The translations under genes were made by a program, and so were the position numbers. 64,000 bases of DNA from Astrocystis sublimbata (lineage: Eukaryota > Ascomycota > Sordariomycetes > Xylariales > Xylariaceae), in contig JAJNNY010000036.1 of NCBI GenBank assembly GCA_022453515.1, forward strand, positions 306,825 through 370,824, given 5' to 3'. The notes beneath the pieces were generated by a model. That model did not search any database and had not been told where the DNA came from. It saw nothing but the letters and a program-made list of their open reading frames with translations. Each line of letters opens with the position of its first letter. Positions within the stretch are counted from its first letter, which is position 1. Positions 25,777-37,186 of the stretch are shown here, piece after piece.

Positions 25777-26515
25777 TTAAAGCTTAGACTTTCGATGTTC
25801 ACATTCCCAATTTTCTTTCAGAGCCTTCGCAGATTCACACTTCTTGTTGAGGCCATCATACAGCGCTGACCATCCTGGGCTGACCGTCCGAATGTCAACA
25901 GGTCGCCCGGACTTGGCATCCATGTAGGTCACAGACCCTTTGCACTCGGCAACGATTGCCTGCTGCTTGAGAGAGAACAGTGAAGTGGTGCCGCCGTTAC
26001 GGGTAGGCTGCGTGACCTCTTGTCGGTAGGCTGATATGAGCTGCGGCAAGGATTAGCTCAAAATGCTCTTTTCATCGATCATAGTAGCTCGGTGAAAGAG
26101 AAAAGAGACAGACCGAATCAGGATATATGACCTGTCGTTTGATGCTTATCTCGTACTTTCGTATAGCAGGAATAACACTTCGGGCCTTGATCATGTCGTC
26201 GTACTCCTTTTGGCTGAGAAACTCGTCGTAGCCTTCCATTACACGATGAAAGCAGTTTCCGAAGAAATGCATGTACTGTGCCTGTGTTACATGACCAAAC
26301 GGATCCTGGTCCTCGGCCCAGATAACTCCACGCTCGACCATGGTCTTAGGGTCATATCCCATAGCTTCTAGTGTACAGAGGGCACTGCGGCGAAGGGACT
26401 CATACGGATCGCCGTTAGGATGTGGCTGCGGCGCGCCATGATGGGAGTATGGGGAATTGTAGGCTGACTCGGCCAGCTGAGACTTGGCGTTCTTCTTCCC
26501 CGTGTCGCTTGCCAT
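25777..26515 (-). CDS. Hotdog-fold thioesterase-like protein (4HBT type)
   Basis: Minus-strand exons 26515-26114 and 26040-25777 encode 221 residues. After a polar N-terminus, the motif WAEDQDPFGHVTQAQYMHFF matches the 4-hydroxybenzoyl-CoA thioesterase pattern (Asp, then FGHV, then Y..FF), and the helix HRVMEGYDEFL and strands around KYEISIKRQVIYPDSLISAY follow as in hotdog enzymes. The family hydrolyses acyl-CoA thioesters; here the conserved Asp is present. The intron of 73 bp sits just after YPDS and joins in phase 0. The substrate is unknown; its place near a monooxygenase, an oxygenase and an ALDH fits aromatic or acyl-CoA metabolism. Confidence 0.82.
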
Positions 26516-27968
26516 AGCTGGCTCTTGTGATGGACGTTGAAAATTCGGGATCTTAGTGGGAGAGACAGAGAGAATAAGTGTATGAGGTCCAGGTATGAGG
26601 TTGGCTCTACTAAATACAGGTGCATTAAGTGTGATTGCAAATGGGCGACCACTCTAAGGGGACAGAGGAAGTAACTGACACTCTCCCTTACATGCCTCGG
26701 TACTTGTAATGCCTCTTCTTTCACGCCACAATTGCCACTAGCTACTAATTGTTGTCTGCCGAGGTAACTTTTGTCAACCTACTTCACAATGTCTCAAATG
26801 CCAGTTGAAGTTAGCCTGAGATTTATTATGCTATAGCTTATGCTGTTAGGTATTTGCTGCTTCTATAACTCTTTCTACTGGTACGCCCGTGTCGAAAGAG
26901 TACCTAGGTACCTAGGTATGTAGCAGGGCGCTGATCAATAATACCAACATTTATGACCCTTTGAGAGTCAAGAGTTTTCTGTATTTATTGACAAATAATG
27001 ATAATCGGAAGGCTACGGAAAAACTATCGGATTCTAGAATACCAAAGTTCTGATATTCAAACGATCTTTGATGCTATTCAGGGGGGTTTGTTCGGGTTGC
27101 GTTTGCCCGCCTAAGGACCGATGATGCCGCAATGCTGACAGACACAACCGGATTGGGCGATAGGCAGGATGAAAGAAAATGATATACAATCAATTTGGCT
27201 TGCATATGATAAGTTAATAGTCATACGTCCGGTCCTTCAATTAGCATGTGTTGGGATCGTAACATACTGGATTTTCAAACCAGATATTAAACCGCAAAAA
27301 GTAATATCGCCTAAATCCAACAATAATACTGACTCTCGGGATTAAACTTCAGTAATCTGACCGTGTTCTGCATTCAATCGACTCGGGCTTGTACGAACAA
27401 AGCTTCGGACCCCAATCTCAATAGTCATGAGTTGTCCTCCTGAATGTATCATAACACGGGATTACATTGATAACAACCGGCAAATCTTAACCAGTTCAAT
27501 GATCAATAATCAGACATCATCATTCTGGAGATTCACGCAAACCATGATGTTGGATTGGCCATGCCTGAGTGCAACATCGCCATACATGAGATCATCGCAC
27601 GTAAGACAGAGAATAAGGAGGTGGCGATGCAGGTAGAAACCCTGATACCAGAGGTTTGCAAAGAGACGAGACTGGGATCATATGGCGCACTCACACGCTG
27701 GACAGTGATAGGTAAGAAACTGAAGTTAGCGTAGATCGAAAGGTAGAATCCAATATTACACTTCTGCATATTTATGGCTATGGCCAATACGAATACGCAT
27801 TTTGGAGGATGAAAGAGCTAGAATTCGACTTGGCTGCGACTTCATTTTGGATAGTACTTTACTCATATGAAAGTTACAATGGTCATCGAATACAGCAGGC
27901 ACACAGAGATAATTATCCTCAAGCCTGGGGGTCACAATTTTGAACAGCAATGTCGGGGATGATTACAC
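26516..27968. other. AT-rich intergenic stretch of about 1.45 kb
   Basis: It contains the palindromic run TACCTAGGTACCTAGGTA near 26909-26926. No coding frame is supported. Confidence 0.45.
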
Positions 27969-29062
27969 TTAATTTTTGAAAGGTGTCCCGCTGCTACTAT
28001 TGACCGTGTTCTCCTCGTGTCGTAATGCCATCATCTGTTTGACCTCCCACTCCCATGCTGTTAAATCACTATCGGCGCCTTCGCCCGTTAAGCGCTTCAT
28101 ACTAGCATTTCGTTCCGGTCTGACCAATATAGCCAAGCTATATCGATCAACGAAACGTTGCTGTCCAGGGGCGTGGTTGATGCGATGCACGTTACTACGC
28201 AACACCCCACCCGTCCATTGAACCATCGCATCGCCAAGGTTGACGATGAGACACCCTGCCTGCGGGCGGACCCAGAGCCACGAGTCGCCGGCATTTGCGT
28301 CCTTGCCGGGCGCGAGAATCTGAAGGCCGCCAAGAACATTCGCGAGAAGCGTAATAGTCCCGAAGTCTGTATGGTGAATCATGCTAGTGCGCTGGTCCTC
28401 CGGTTTTGGACTTGCGAAAGCCTTAATGAACCTCATAGCCGTCCCTGAAGGTTTTGTAGGCGGTTGCAAACGTGTGAAGGAGTCGGGAGGGAGGCCAAGT
28501 TCAGAGGCAAGGACGGTGCTGATCAATGCAACGACATCCTGACCATGAATGAGGAAGGACTTGAGCAAGGAGAGGTTGGAATGAGCCAGAGGAGGAAGTG
28601 GCTGTAATGGTGAATTTCCCATTAGACCGTCTTGCCCTATATTGAACCATTCAAAGCGATCAGGCTCATTGGTCTCGATTTTGGCCTGACCTTTCGGTTT
28701 GAAACTGCAGAGGGATGGATTAGATAAAGCAAGGAGCTAGGCCTGCGATTATGGACTCACCCAAGAAAGCTTTTTGGGGCATCGTGTAGATACCGCTGCT
28801 TCTCTTCATCAGGTAGACTCATCAACTTCTTGCCAAAATCGAAGAGCTGATCAGTCTCATTGATCATCTGCCCTCCTATATGATCTCCATGGAGATCAAG
28901 CATAAAGAACCCGAGCCCACGACACGAGGACATCAACGTCTCGACCGCATCCTTGTCGCCTAGCCGCAAGTTGGCAAGCGAGACGGTGCGTATATCTGCT
29001 AGTGGTACATCTTGTGGGAATGGAGGGATGCTTTCGAATTGCGTGGTCGATGCCATTATCAT
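27969..29062 (-). CDS. 2-oxoglutarate/Fe(II)-dependent dioxygenase (isopenicillin N synthase-like)
   Basis: Minus-strand exons 29062-28761 and 28704-27969 encode 345 residues (343 if the second ATG at 29056 is used). The N-terminal DIOX_N region (SCRGLGFFMLDLHG) and the C-terminal jelly-roll are both present. Iron ligands are His and Asp in IHHTDFGTITLL (about 210) and the distal His in SNVHRINHAPG (about 272); RYSLAILVRP supplies the Arg/Ser that holds 2-oxoglutarate. Length and motifs are normal. Such enzymes hydroxylate, desaturate or close rings in small molecules. It is divergent from the Zn2Cys6 regulator, with an 809-bp shared upstream region, which suggests co-regulation. Confidence 0.92.
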
Positions 29063-29871
29063 ATATTCGGCTCAAGGTGAGAGTGGCTATGTTGATGGCA
29101 GATCAGACAATTAGGTAGTAGAAAATGAGGTAAAAGCCAAAAATTGACAATCAAGGTGTAAAATAAATTCGGAAGTATCTGGAGGATATATGCCTACCTC
29201 GGTAGGCTTACGACAAGTAGTGGCTGCCGAGGCTGCAACATTGTGTGACAGATGTGCTTTGTGCGGAAGGTACCTACCTGATACTCTTCCCCACGACGTC
29301 ATCTCATCATAAAGATCGATTATTTCTAAATGACCTCGTTGAGTGCGGCTTCCAATGCAACTAACAAAACAAGTTGCACGCACAAATGTAAAGCTTTGCG
29401 TAATGCCTCAATTACCACTGGGCGCCTCTTGAACTTAAACAGTGCCAGTACATCAGTAGGGATGCTATTGGCATGTCAACAAACAATTGAGTCGGACCAC
29501 TTGATATACGAAGCTGCCCGTGTACCCATGATTTTACCATGTACCTTGCTAATGTTAATAATGTTAATCAATCCATCTTCTCTACCGCTAATAATTCCAC
29601 GGTTATCATCAATGTTGAGCGAGTCTAGGACGGGACAAATAGTGGTACAAATTAGTGTGGTTGGTCACTGACGTATGGCTTTACCTAAAAGGGAAGAATC
29701 CAACGCATATGATTGGCTGCGGACATAAACGGCTTACTGGGCAGATGGACTGTTTCGGCAAATTCGTTATGTCCGCCAGAGCTCGGCAAATTCATTGCAA
29801 GTCCCAACTGCCCAGCTGTTCTTGTTTACTTTTTCGCTGCCGACTATATTCATCAAACCAACGGCCGATAA
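29063..29871. promoter_or_regulatory. Divergent promoter region, 2OG oxygenase / Zn2Cys6 regulator
   Basis: It holds two direct copies of CGGCAAATT (29756-29764 and 29784-29792), about 116 and 88 bases before the regulator ATG, and an inverted repeat CCTCGG-N24-CCGAGG (29197-29202 and 29227-29232). CGG triplets are the usual half-sites of Zn2Cys6 proteins. No coding frame is supported. Confidence 0.45.
29756..29792 (+). promoter_or_regulatory. Pair of CGGCAAATT motifs
   Basis: Two same-strand copies 28 bp apart (start to start), each followed by C and preceded by TC or CT. The same 9-mer recurs twice upstream of the FAD monooxygenase (32490, 32513). Candidate binding sites for the adjacent regulator, by inference. 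Confidence 0.35.
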
Positions 29872-32149
29872 ATGACCGAGTGTATCGGCATGGAATCTAG
29901 AGAAGAGGAACCCCGGCGACGCCGCAGGCCCGCTCTGTCGTGTCTCGCCTGTCGGCGTCGAAAGCTTAAATGCGATCGGGCCACGCCTTGCGCGCGGTGC
30001 ATCGAAGCCAAAGTTTCCTGTACATATCGTGTGCATAACAGCAACATTGCTGCTTCTCTTGTGCGCACCCGCGACGTCAATGAGGGGTCCGCAACTTCTG
30101 ATACCCTAGGAACTCCACCGACTCCGATTGCATCTCGAGGCCCTAGTAGGAACATACCTACTTCACCGTCACGCGGCGGGTGCGCCGCAACTCCTATAGC
30201 GTCGCATGTGGTGTCCGAAAATTCAATTAATCAAAACGAAATCACTCGTGGAATACTACCAGATCGTGGAAATTTGCAGCAACAATTGCGGCCGTCGGAG
30301 GAGCCATCGGATCCGACCCGTGGTCTAGTCGAGACGGGACGACAGATTCTAACCCGTCAAGCTGGGCTCCGGGGCTCGAAAATAAGACTCAAGAAGACGC
30401 GGATGTTGAGATGGAGTGACTGGATGAGTCACGCGCCCGAGGTACTTAGATCATACCCACCTTATGAAACATCCCCTCTCTGATAATCTCAAGTTCCAAA
30501 CCATACCTTTGTACAAGAGCTTTCAACTAGTCTATGAGGACGGCGCCGGGTTTTCTTCACAGAATGCTGAATTGAGGGCTTTGGTCCTCGAGGTTGAAGA
30601 TCTCTACAAGAAATGCAAGAGAGTCGCAAGAGCTCTCAAGGCCAACCGACCCAGCCGAAGTTTATCTTCTACTAGGCCTGATCTTGAGCCGCCGTCTCGC
30701 GAGATAGCAGACAGAATGGTGGACATATATTTCCAGTGTTTTGAGTCAGCGCACAGAATTTTCCACCAGCCAAGTTTCAGAACAGAGTATGAAAAACTCT
30801 GGGCGGACTCTGAGAGCATGCCTATAGGCCAGCGGCTCAAAATACTTCTTGTCATCGCCATAGGATCGAGCGTTGGAGATGAGGGCGGTCCAGACAGTGA
30901 GCTGCGAGGCAAGGTGCAACGATGGATATACACAGCCCAGGCCTGGCTCTCTGGGCCTCTTGAGAAAGACCGCTTGAACATACAAGGCTTGCAGATTCAT
31001 TGCTTGGCGATGATCGCCCGGCAAATCTTCTCTGTCGGTGGAGATCTTGTTTGGATGTCTATGGGCTCGCTTATACATAGAGCTATGCAAATAGGCCTTC
31101 ATCGGGATCCCAAACATCTTCCGACAATGTCCTTGTTGGAGGCCGAGATCCGCAGGCGTTTATGGTACACAATCCTCGAGTTGATCGTACAGTCATCGTT
31201 GGACTCCGCAATGCCGCCACGAATATCATTTGACGACTTCGATACAGAGAGCCCCGCGAATTGTGACGATGGTGAGATAGATGAGTCAACGACAAGCCTA
31301 TCGGAGCACTCCAGCGGACGATTCACCGCGACTTCGATACAGCTTTTGTTAATCAAATATCTTCCTTGCCGGCTTCGAACTATACAGCTCTTGAACGGAC
31401 TACACTCTGAGCTAGCATATCCAGATGTCCTCGCGCTAAGCGCGGAGATCATGAGCGCTTGCCAAGCTTGCAGCAAGTTCGTAGCAGCGAACAGGCAAGC
31501 CGGCATAACAGCATTCCAACGCAACATGTGCGACTTCTTAGTTCGACGGTTTTTATTCCCTCTCCATTGCCCCTTCGCCATCGAGGCCCGTTCCAATCAC
31601 TTATTCCACTATTCGCGAACGGTCTCGCTAGAGGGGGGCTTGGCATTCATGTCCCCGGAGCCCGATGCCTACTTCTCCCGCCTCATCGCGACGGGCGACG
31701 GAATGTATCGAGAGGGGTTCAGATGCGCGATATCTGCTATCACTCTAGAACTTCTAGTGCAAGCTCAGTCCCAGCGCGACGATGGCACCTTTCAGACAAA
31801 TAAAAGGCGATTGGAGTTCCTGAAGCAAGCCGTCATTGACATCATCGCATTGTCCTGGGAACGTATTCGTCAGGGCGAGACCAACATCAAAGGCCCCATG
31901 TTTCTGGATCTAGTCCTCGCCATGGTAAACGCACCGGACCTGCATGAAATGTGTGAGTTAGAGATGGCGAAAATCGCAAGGGATAGCCTTGTCCTTTGCC
32001 ATGACATTTTAGATACACGAGCAAAGGCACTTTCGTTGTCATCTCCGTATGATGGCAGCATGACATCTTCCAGCCTAGATGGAGACCAGGGTCCTTTCGA
32101 TTTAGACTTCAATTTTGACTTTTTCTTTCCCAATGAAGGGTATATGTAA
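29872..32149 (+). CDS. Zn2Cys6 (C6) transcription factor with fungal-specific regulatory domain
   Basis: Exons 29872-30441 and 30494-32149 give 741 residues. The binuclear cluster is complete: C-x2-C-x6-C-x5-C-x2-C-x6-C in CLACRRRKLKCDRATPCARC then IEAKVSC, preceded by an Arg-rich nuclear signal (EPRRRRRPALS). A long polar linker follows, then a region (KKTRMLRWSDWM) typical of these proteins just before the fungal_trans middle homology domain (about residues 240-560, with VDIYFQCFESAHRIFHQPSF and RRRLWYTILEL). The acidic, Phe-rich end (FDLDFNFDFFFPNE) could be an activation segment. The 52-bp intron is needed to pass a stop; its AAG acceptor is weak but keeps the frame. A second possible start is M7. 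It is divergent from the 2OG oxygenase. Confidence 0.92.
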
Positions 32150-32819
32150 CAGGCACCCGAGACATATGGATTTGTGTATTTTATGTATGCGATTATAACA
32201 TGACGGAAACTTCCACTATGAGTTCATCATCCAATTGTCTTGTGTTTACCCGGTGTTCGAATAGACCCTAGATTGCATATTTGGAGATGAGATAGATTTT
32301 GTGCAATTGCTGATCCCACATCATTGACCCTGCATTATAGGGCTGAATGGAGGGCTGAATGGTCTCAATGTCATATGTTCCCACGATGGTGGCAATTAAA
32401 GTAACTCTCAAGGATCGGGCATAATTCAGTTTCTGCGGTTCTATTGGCATGCCAAATGAGTTGTAACGATAGTACGTGCTCAAGGGGGTCGGCAAATTGC
32501 CTCGGGGAATTGCGGCAAATTCGGATATATCGGTCAATCGTAGAGACAACGATGCAAGTGATACCAGATACCCATGCACTCACTTGTGATATGCCGAAAT
32601 GAATCTCTAATCATAGAACTCTCTCCAATGTATTTAAGATGTTCGGCTATACGGCTCAGGTTCCCAAACTCACCAGTCAAGCATCCATCGACAAGTCGAG
32701 TCACCAAAAAGCCGAGCTCTCATCTCAAATAAATGATCAACCGCACACACAGTGATCATCACGCCTCACGAACCTCACAAGAATAAGATACGAAAACCAA
32801 CACAAACAAAAACACCACA
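32150..32819. other. Intergenic stretch, promoter side of the FAD monooxygenase
   Basis: It contains two CGGCAAATT copies (32490-32498, 32513-32521). The last 100 bases are CA/A-rich, like a 5' leader. No coding frame is supported. Confidence 0.45.
32490..32521 (+). promoter_or_regulatory. Second pair of CGGCAAATT motifs
   Basis: Two same-strand copies 23 bp apart, about 300-330 bases before the monooxygenase ATG. Same 9-mer as in the regulator/oxygenase promoter region. Confidence 0.35.
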
Positions 32820-34202
32820 ATGCCGACTCTCCGGGTGTTGATAAGCGGCGGCGGCATAGCAGGCAACACGCTCGCCTTCTGGCTCTCCAAAATCGGCCAC
32901 GACATCACCGTCGTCGAGCGCTTCCCCAGCCTGCGCGATTCCGGTCTCCAGCTCGATCTCCGCGGGACCGGCATCGAGGTTATGAAGCGGATGGGCCTCG
33001 AGAAGGCCTTTAAAGAGAAAATGGCGCCTGAGCAAGGCGTGCAGCTCGTCGATAAGCGCGGCCGGCAACGCGCTTATTTCCCAGCGACACCTGGCGGAGA
33101 CGTCCAGAACTTTACTTCTGAAGTGGAGATCATGAGGGGGAGTATGTGTCGCATTTTGAGCGATGCTGCGGCGAAACATGGGACCAAGTTTGTTTTTGGG
33201 AATTCGATTAAGAATCTTGTGGATGATGGTAGTTCTGTGAAGGTGGATTTTGCGGATGGGAGGACGGATGCGTTTGACTTGGGTAAGTTGCATCCTCACT
33301 TAACTCGTTACCTACCCCTTGTAACATCCCCGTCCATGTCGCATTATTTACAAGTAACGAATACCAACTGACATGGGAGTTCCGCAGTGATTGGCGCCGA
33401 CGGCCTCATGTCGCGTACCCGTAAGATGATGGTTGGCCCAGATGCCGACGACGGGCTCCGGCCACTCGACGGGCTTGTCGCCGGCTACTTCACAATGCCC
33501 CAGCCGATGGAAAAGGGGGAAGAGTTCTGCGCCACCGTCTTCGTAGCGCCGGTCAGCAAGGGAATCATGATACGGAGGTCCGATCCTACTTTCCGGCAAA
33601 TATATATCGGCGGCAGGACCAACCTCCTCAAGGACGTCCCCAGGGGCGACGTCAAAGCCGAGAAGGCGGCCTTGACGAAGATGATGCAAGGTTCCGGGTG
33701 GGAGACTGATAAGATCGTGGCTTCTATGAACACGGACAACGACTTCTATCTCGAGCGCATGGCCCTGGTCAAGCTGGACCGCTGGTACCGCGGCCGCGTG
33801 GCCCTTGTCGGTGACGCCGCGTGGTGTCCTACAGCGAATACGGGCATGGGGACGACGTCAGGGATGGTCGGCGCCTATATCCTCGCGGGAGAGATCGCCC
33901 GGCATTGCGGGCGGGGCACGGCCGGAAAGGCCGGAGATTCCGTCTTTGGGGGCGACATCGCGGCGGCTCTGGCCGCTTACGACAAGAAGTTCCGGCCGTT
34001 CATGGACCAGGTGCAGAAGGGCATCGAGGAGAACTCTGGTGGTTTTGTATACTCGTTCATGACGTCCACTTTTGGAATCTGGCTGATTTACATCGTTGCG
34101 GGATTGATATCGTACTTCAAGATCAACGTTGGCGCAATGTTCCTCAAGGAGCAAGTGAAGGACTGGGATCTCCCCGATTACGAGGAGCTGTCGAAGGTAT
34201 AG
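32820..34202 (+). CDS. FAD-dependent aromatic-ring-type monooxygenase (PF01494 family)
   Basis: Exons 32820-33282 and 33388-34202 encode 425 residues. The N-terminal ISGGGIAGNTLAFWLSKIGH is the GxGxxG FAD-binding fold with VVER at strand two. VIGADGLMSRTR is the DG motif binding FAD and NAD(P)H, and VALVGDAAWCPTANTGMG is the GD motif. The overall pattern resembles TetX-like and other fungal single-component flavin hydroxylases. The C-terminal hydrophobic run FGIWLIYIVAGLISYFKI could associate with a membrane, which is unusual for the soluble members. It adds one oxygen atom to an unknown substrate. It shares a promoter motif with the upstream regulator, so it is a likely target. Confidence 0.92.
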
Positions 34203-34803
34203 ATGGGCCAGCAGCGGTGGAGGGCACATCCAACTCCTCTCATTTGTCGGTTGTACATGCTTGATGGTCGTCACCTTTGGTACTAAAATTGCAGTGCAGA
34301 TGCCGTTTGGCCAACTAGTTTAACAGCCTTCTCTAATACTTCTCTCGCCTGCCACGCTCAGATAGGCCGCGCACCATCAACAAGAAGAAGACCAACCTTG
34401 GCATCCTGATGCTGCAATTCACAAGGCTGTATGTATACATAGTATTAGAAGAACTTCAATTTTACCATTGGTAGATGTGCGACAGCTTTAATAGTTTCAA
34501 AGATGTACTATATAGATGATATTATGAACAACTTGGGCCATCTACAATGAGATGAGTACTTGCAATTAAGAACTCGAATCTTGGCACGCATACAAGTTTC
34601 TAAAAAGGGTCGTCCACGGCCCAGTCACGACCAACAACCCCAATGTCGTAGCTAGGGGTCTAGCAAGTAGCTCCACAAGGCTCACGCTGTCTGGCGCATC
34701 ACACCAATTGAAAACGACCTTGCGTTGGCGTCGTCATCGATCTAAAAAGTATCTCGATAGCTATTGCAAAGATCACGAGGAGGTTGAACAAAATAAAATG
34801 TAC
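34203..34803. other. Intergenic stretch
   Basis: 3' flank of the monooxygenase. A TTTT-containing run (minus strand) near 34792-34799 probably ends the tRNA-Glu transcript. Nothing else is seen. Confidence 0.4.
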
Positions 34804-34874
34804 TCCCGTACGGGGAATCGAACCCCGAGCTCCGCGGTGAAAACGCGGTATGTTAGCCGTTACACTATGCGGGA
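34804..34874 (-). tRNA. tRNA-Glu (anticodon UUC)
   Basis: A 71-base cloverleaf on the minus strand: acceptor TCCCGCA with TACGGGA (one C-A mismatch), A-box TAGTGTAACGG, anticodon arm CCGCG-TTTTCAC-CGCGG reading TTC, and a perfect T-arm CGGGG-TTCGATT-CCCCG. There is no intron, and a T-rich Pol III terminator follows. The sequence pattern is that of eukaryotic tRNA-Glu. Confidence 0.96.
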
Positions 34875-37186
34875 CTCTTGGTTGGTTGCAAAGCTGTGGC
34901 ATATGATGTGGTAAGCGGAAAAGGAATATAAAGACCTGAAACAATAAATGTTGTTGTGCATATGCTCCCTGTGCTCCAAGTCTGATGCACACTCCTTTAA
35001 AACATTCAAACTTGTGTTACAATCCATGAATAATACACAATGGCTGCTGATGTCAGGACCTACAATCGAGATGTTGGCTTCGCATTATTCTTCGCAAAGG
35101 GTCGCAATATCGCTAAGGCCCTTGTCCAAATACTGACGTAGGTTGCATGGGGTTTGACATAACGCGACAACGAGGTGTGTTGCAGCACTCTGTCCCTTGT
35201 TTTGTGTATGAGTACTCGGTACAAGAGTGTGCGTAAGACTGATTCAGTAGAAGTTTGTATTCTACGTAGATAGCCTGCCAATATTAGATTGGTGGCGTGT
35301 CGCTATTACTGATCGTATTGCTGCAGATATACGTACAAACGACACGAGAGACAGATGGAAGATTGAAAAGGATGCATCAATATGGGGGCAAACCCCCTTT
35401 AGCATTTACGGTGAGTACGAATATGACAAACTTGAATAGCATCATATCCCGAAGATCTGGGAGAAATGGATTAATAGCGCCCACTAACAACGGAATTTTC
35501 GAGATCCTAGCGCATGCACTACATGACATAGCCGGTGGTTTATATAAGTAAGATATTGAATTGTATAGCGATGGATGCTGCAAATATCCGACGTAAGACC
35601 ATTCGTCTACTGTACATGGTGGATCGAGAGAGATTTCAGTGCCGCAGGCCAAGAAGCTATGTCAAATCGCTTGAAATTAAACACGTCAAGCACCTCCTGT
35701 CTGTAGGCTAGGTGTCAGTGGTGCGAGAGGAGCGAGGATCAACAACACGTGGTAATGGTTCATCAAGCCACATCACATCGTCTGCTTGCGCGGGACCTTC
35801 ATGTTGAGGAGTGTGGTCGTGATGGTGCGAAAAGTGAGAAGCTGAGCCGAATGCGAGGGTTGGCTGCATGCGTTTTTCAGCCGTTGTAGCCCAGGCTTAG
35901 ATGCGAAACTTGTGGGATGGATGAATTGGTCAAGAACACGGGTACGAGTGTACTGCAGATCCCTCAGGATGGGACCGGGTAGCACTAAGCCAAGAGCAGC
36001 TAGCGACATCTACGTGTGGGAGAGCTTGCGGCGAGCTGTAGCGCCCTGTCCCACAAATGGCCATCTCGTTTCTCGGGAGACGGGTGGGGTTGTAGGCTGT
36101 AAATGGCCAGTGGTGAGGGAGCAGGCCGGGGTCCAGGCCTTGGAAGGGCAGCGAAGGAGTTCTTCTGGCTCGCTCTGGGACGGGAACTGCGACATGGGCG
36201 AATGGGGGGGCACGGGGGCAGTGGCTCAGCCCCAGTCGATGATGTAGGGGCCTGTCGAGCCTGTCTTGGCCTGTATGGGTACGGGGGTACTGCCTACAAG
36301 TGCACTGAAGCTGGGGGCGATTGTGCGTCGTTGGATGTTTAGGTACTCTGTATGCATGCCTCTCCTCAACTGCATCATCCTTCGTCCAGCCGTTGGAAGT
36401 TTTGTCTTCCTTCCATCACGATGGCTTGCCTTCTGATTTTACGCTGAATTACCGCTGCTTCGAGCTTCGACACGAATCGATACGTACGCTGCATAGACCT
36501 GACGGGCGCTTGGACAGGCTCCCACGACCCCCCCAAGAACCACGACGGCGTCTAATAGCCAACCGTCCAGCCGCTGTCCGCATCTTGGCATCGCCAACAA
36601 CAACCGACCGACCTGCTTGGGACCTGCTCGGGACCGCCAATTGACTCCCTTTGTCGCCCACGACATTTTCGCTGCGCTTCGTCACCTCTGAACAAACAAA
36701 CAACATCTTCATCCCATCCTGCTCTGCGTCATTGTTACCATCACCACCTTTGCTACAAGTCCTAGCCATACAACCAACATATTCTCTCGCTTGAGTAAAC
36801 CCACCGCAACGCCGACTTACATCACACACCTGCTTCACTCTCACAACTAGAGCTCCCCCGTTTCATCAGCAATCACAAGAAGACGCGAAATTGGAAATTA
36901 CAAGCAAGATTTGTTGTTTGGAATAGAATTCGAGCGGACGATTTGGGCCCATATCTACCTGTTTGAGACAGTAAAACTCCGAGCTGCGAAGAACGAGGCA
37001 ATTCGAAGTCCACCTATCCGCCGAAAATATTCATACGATACGCCAGACAGATTTCACCACGACCGGCCATAACTAAGTACCTAGTACGGTTGTACAAAAC
37101 CTGAGGGGGGACGACTAGTGTCGTCACCGTCGCCTTTGCCGACATCTTCCTCCCGCTCCTCCTATTCATCCTTTACGAAGCCAGTC
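34875..37186. other. Intergenic stretch of about 2.3 kb, with the likely long leader of the next gene
   Basis: Several short frames exist on both strands (for example 35773-36009 minus and 36449-36844 minus), but none has domain content or codon pattern that convinces. From about 36,650 the sequence becomes CA/CT-rich, as in fungal 5' leaders, so the NIPA-like gene may have a long untranslated region. Confidence 0.4.

Noticed and set aside
35773..36009. Short minus-strand frame between tRNA-Glu and the NIPA-like gene
   Set aside because: No domain, and overlapping frames on both strands look equally plausible, as expected by chance in GC-richer DNA.
37118..37186. N-terminal extension of the NIPA-like protein
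   Set aside because: It would need a GTG start; the first in-frame ATG is at 37187 and gives a normal N-terminus.
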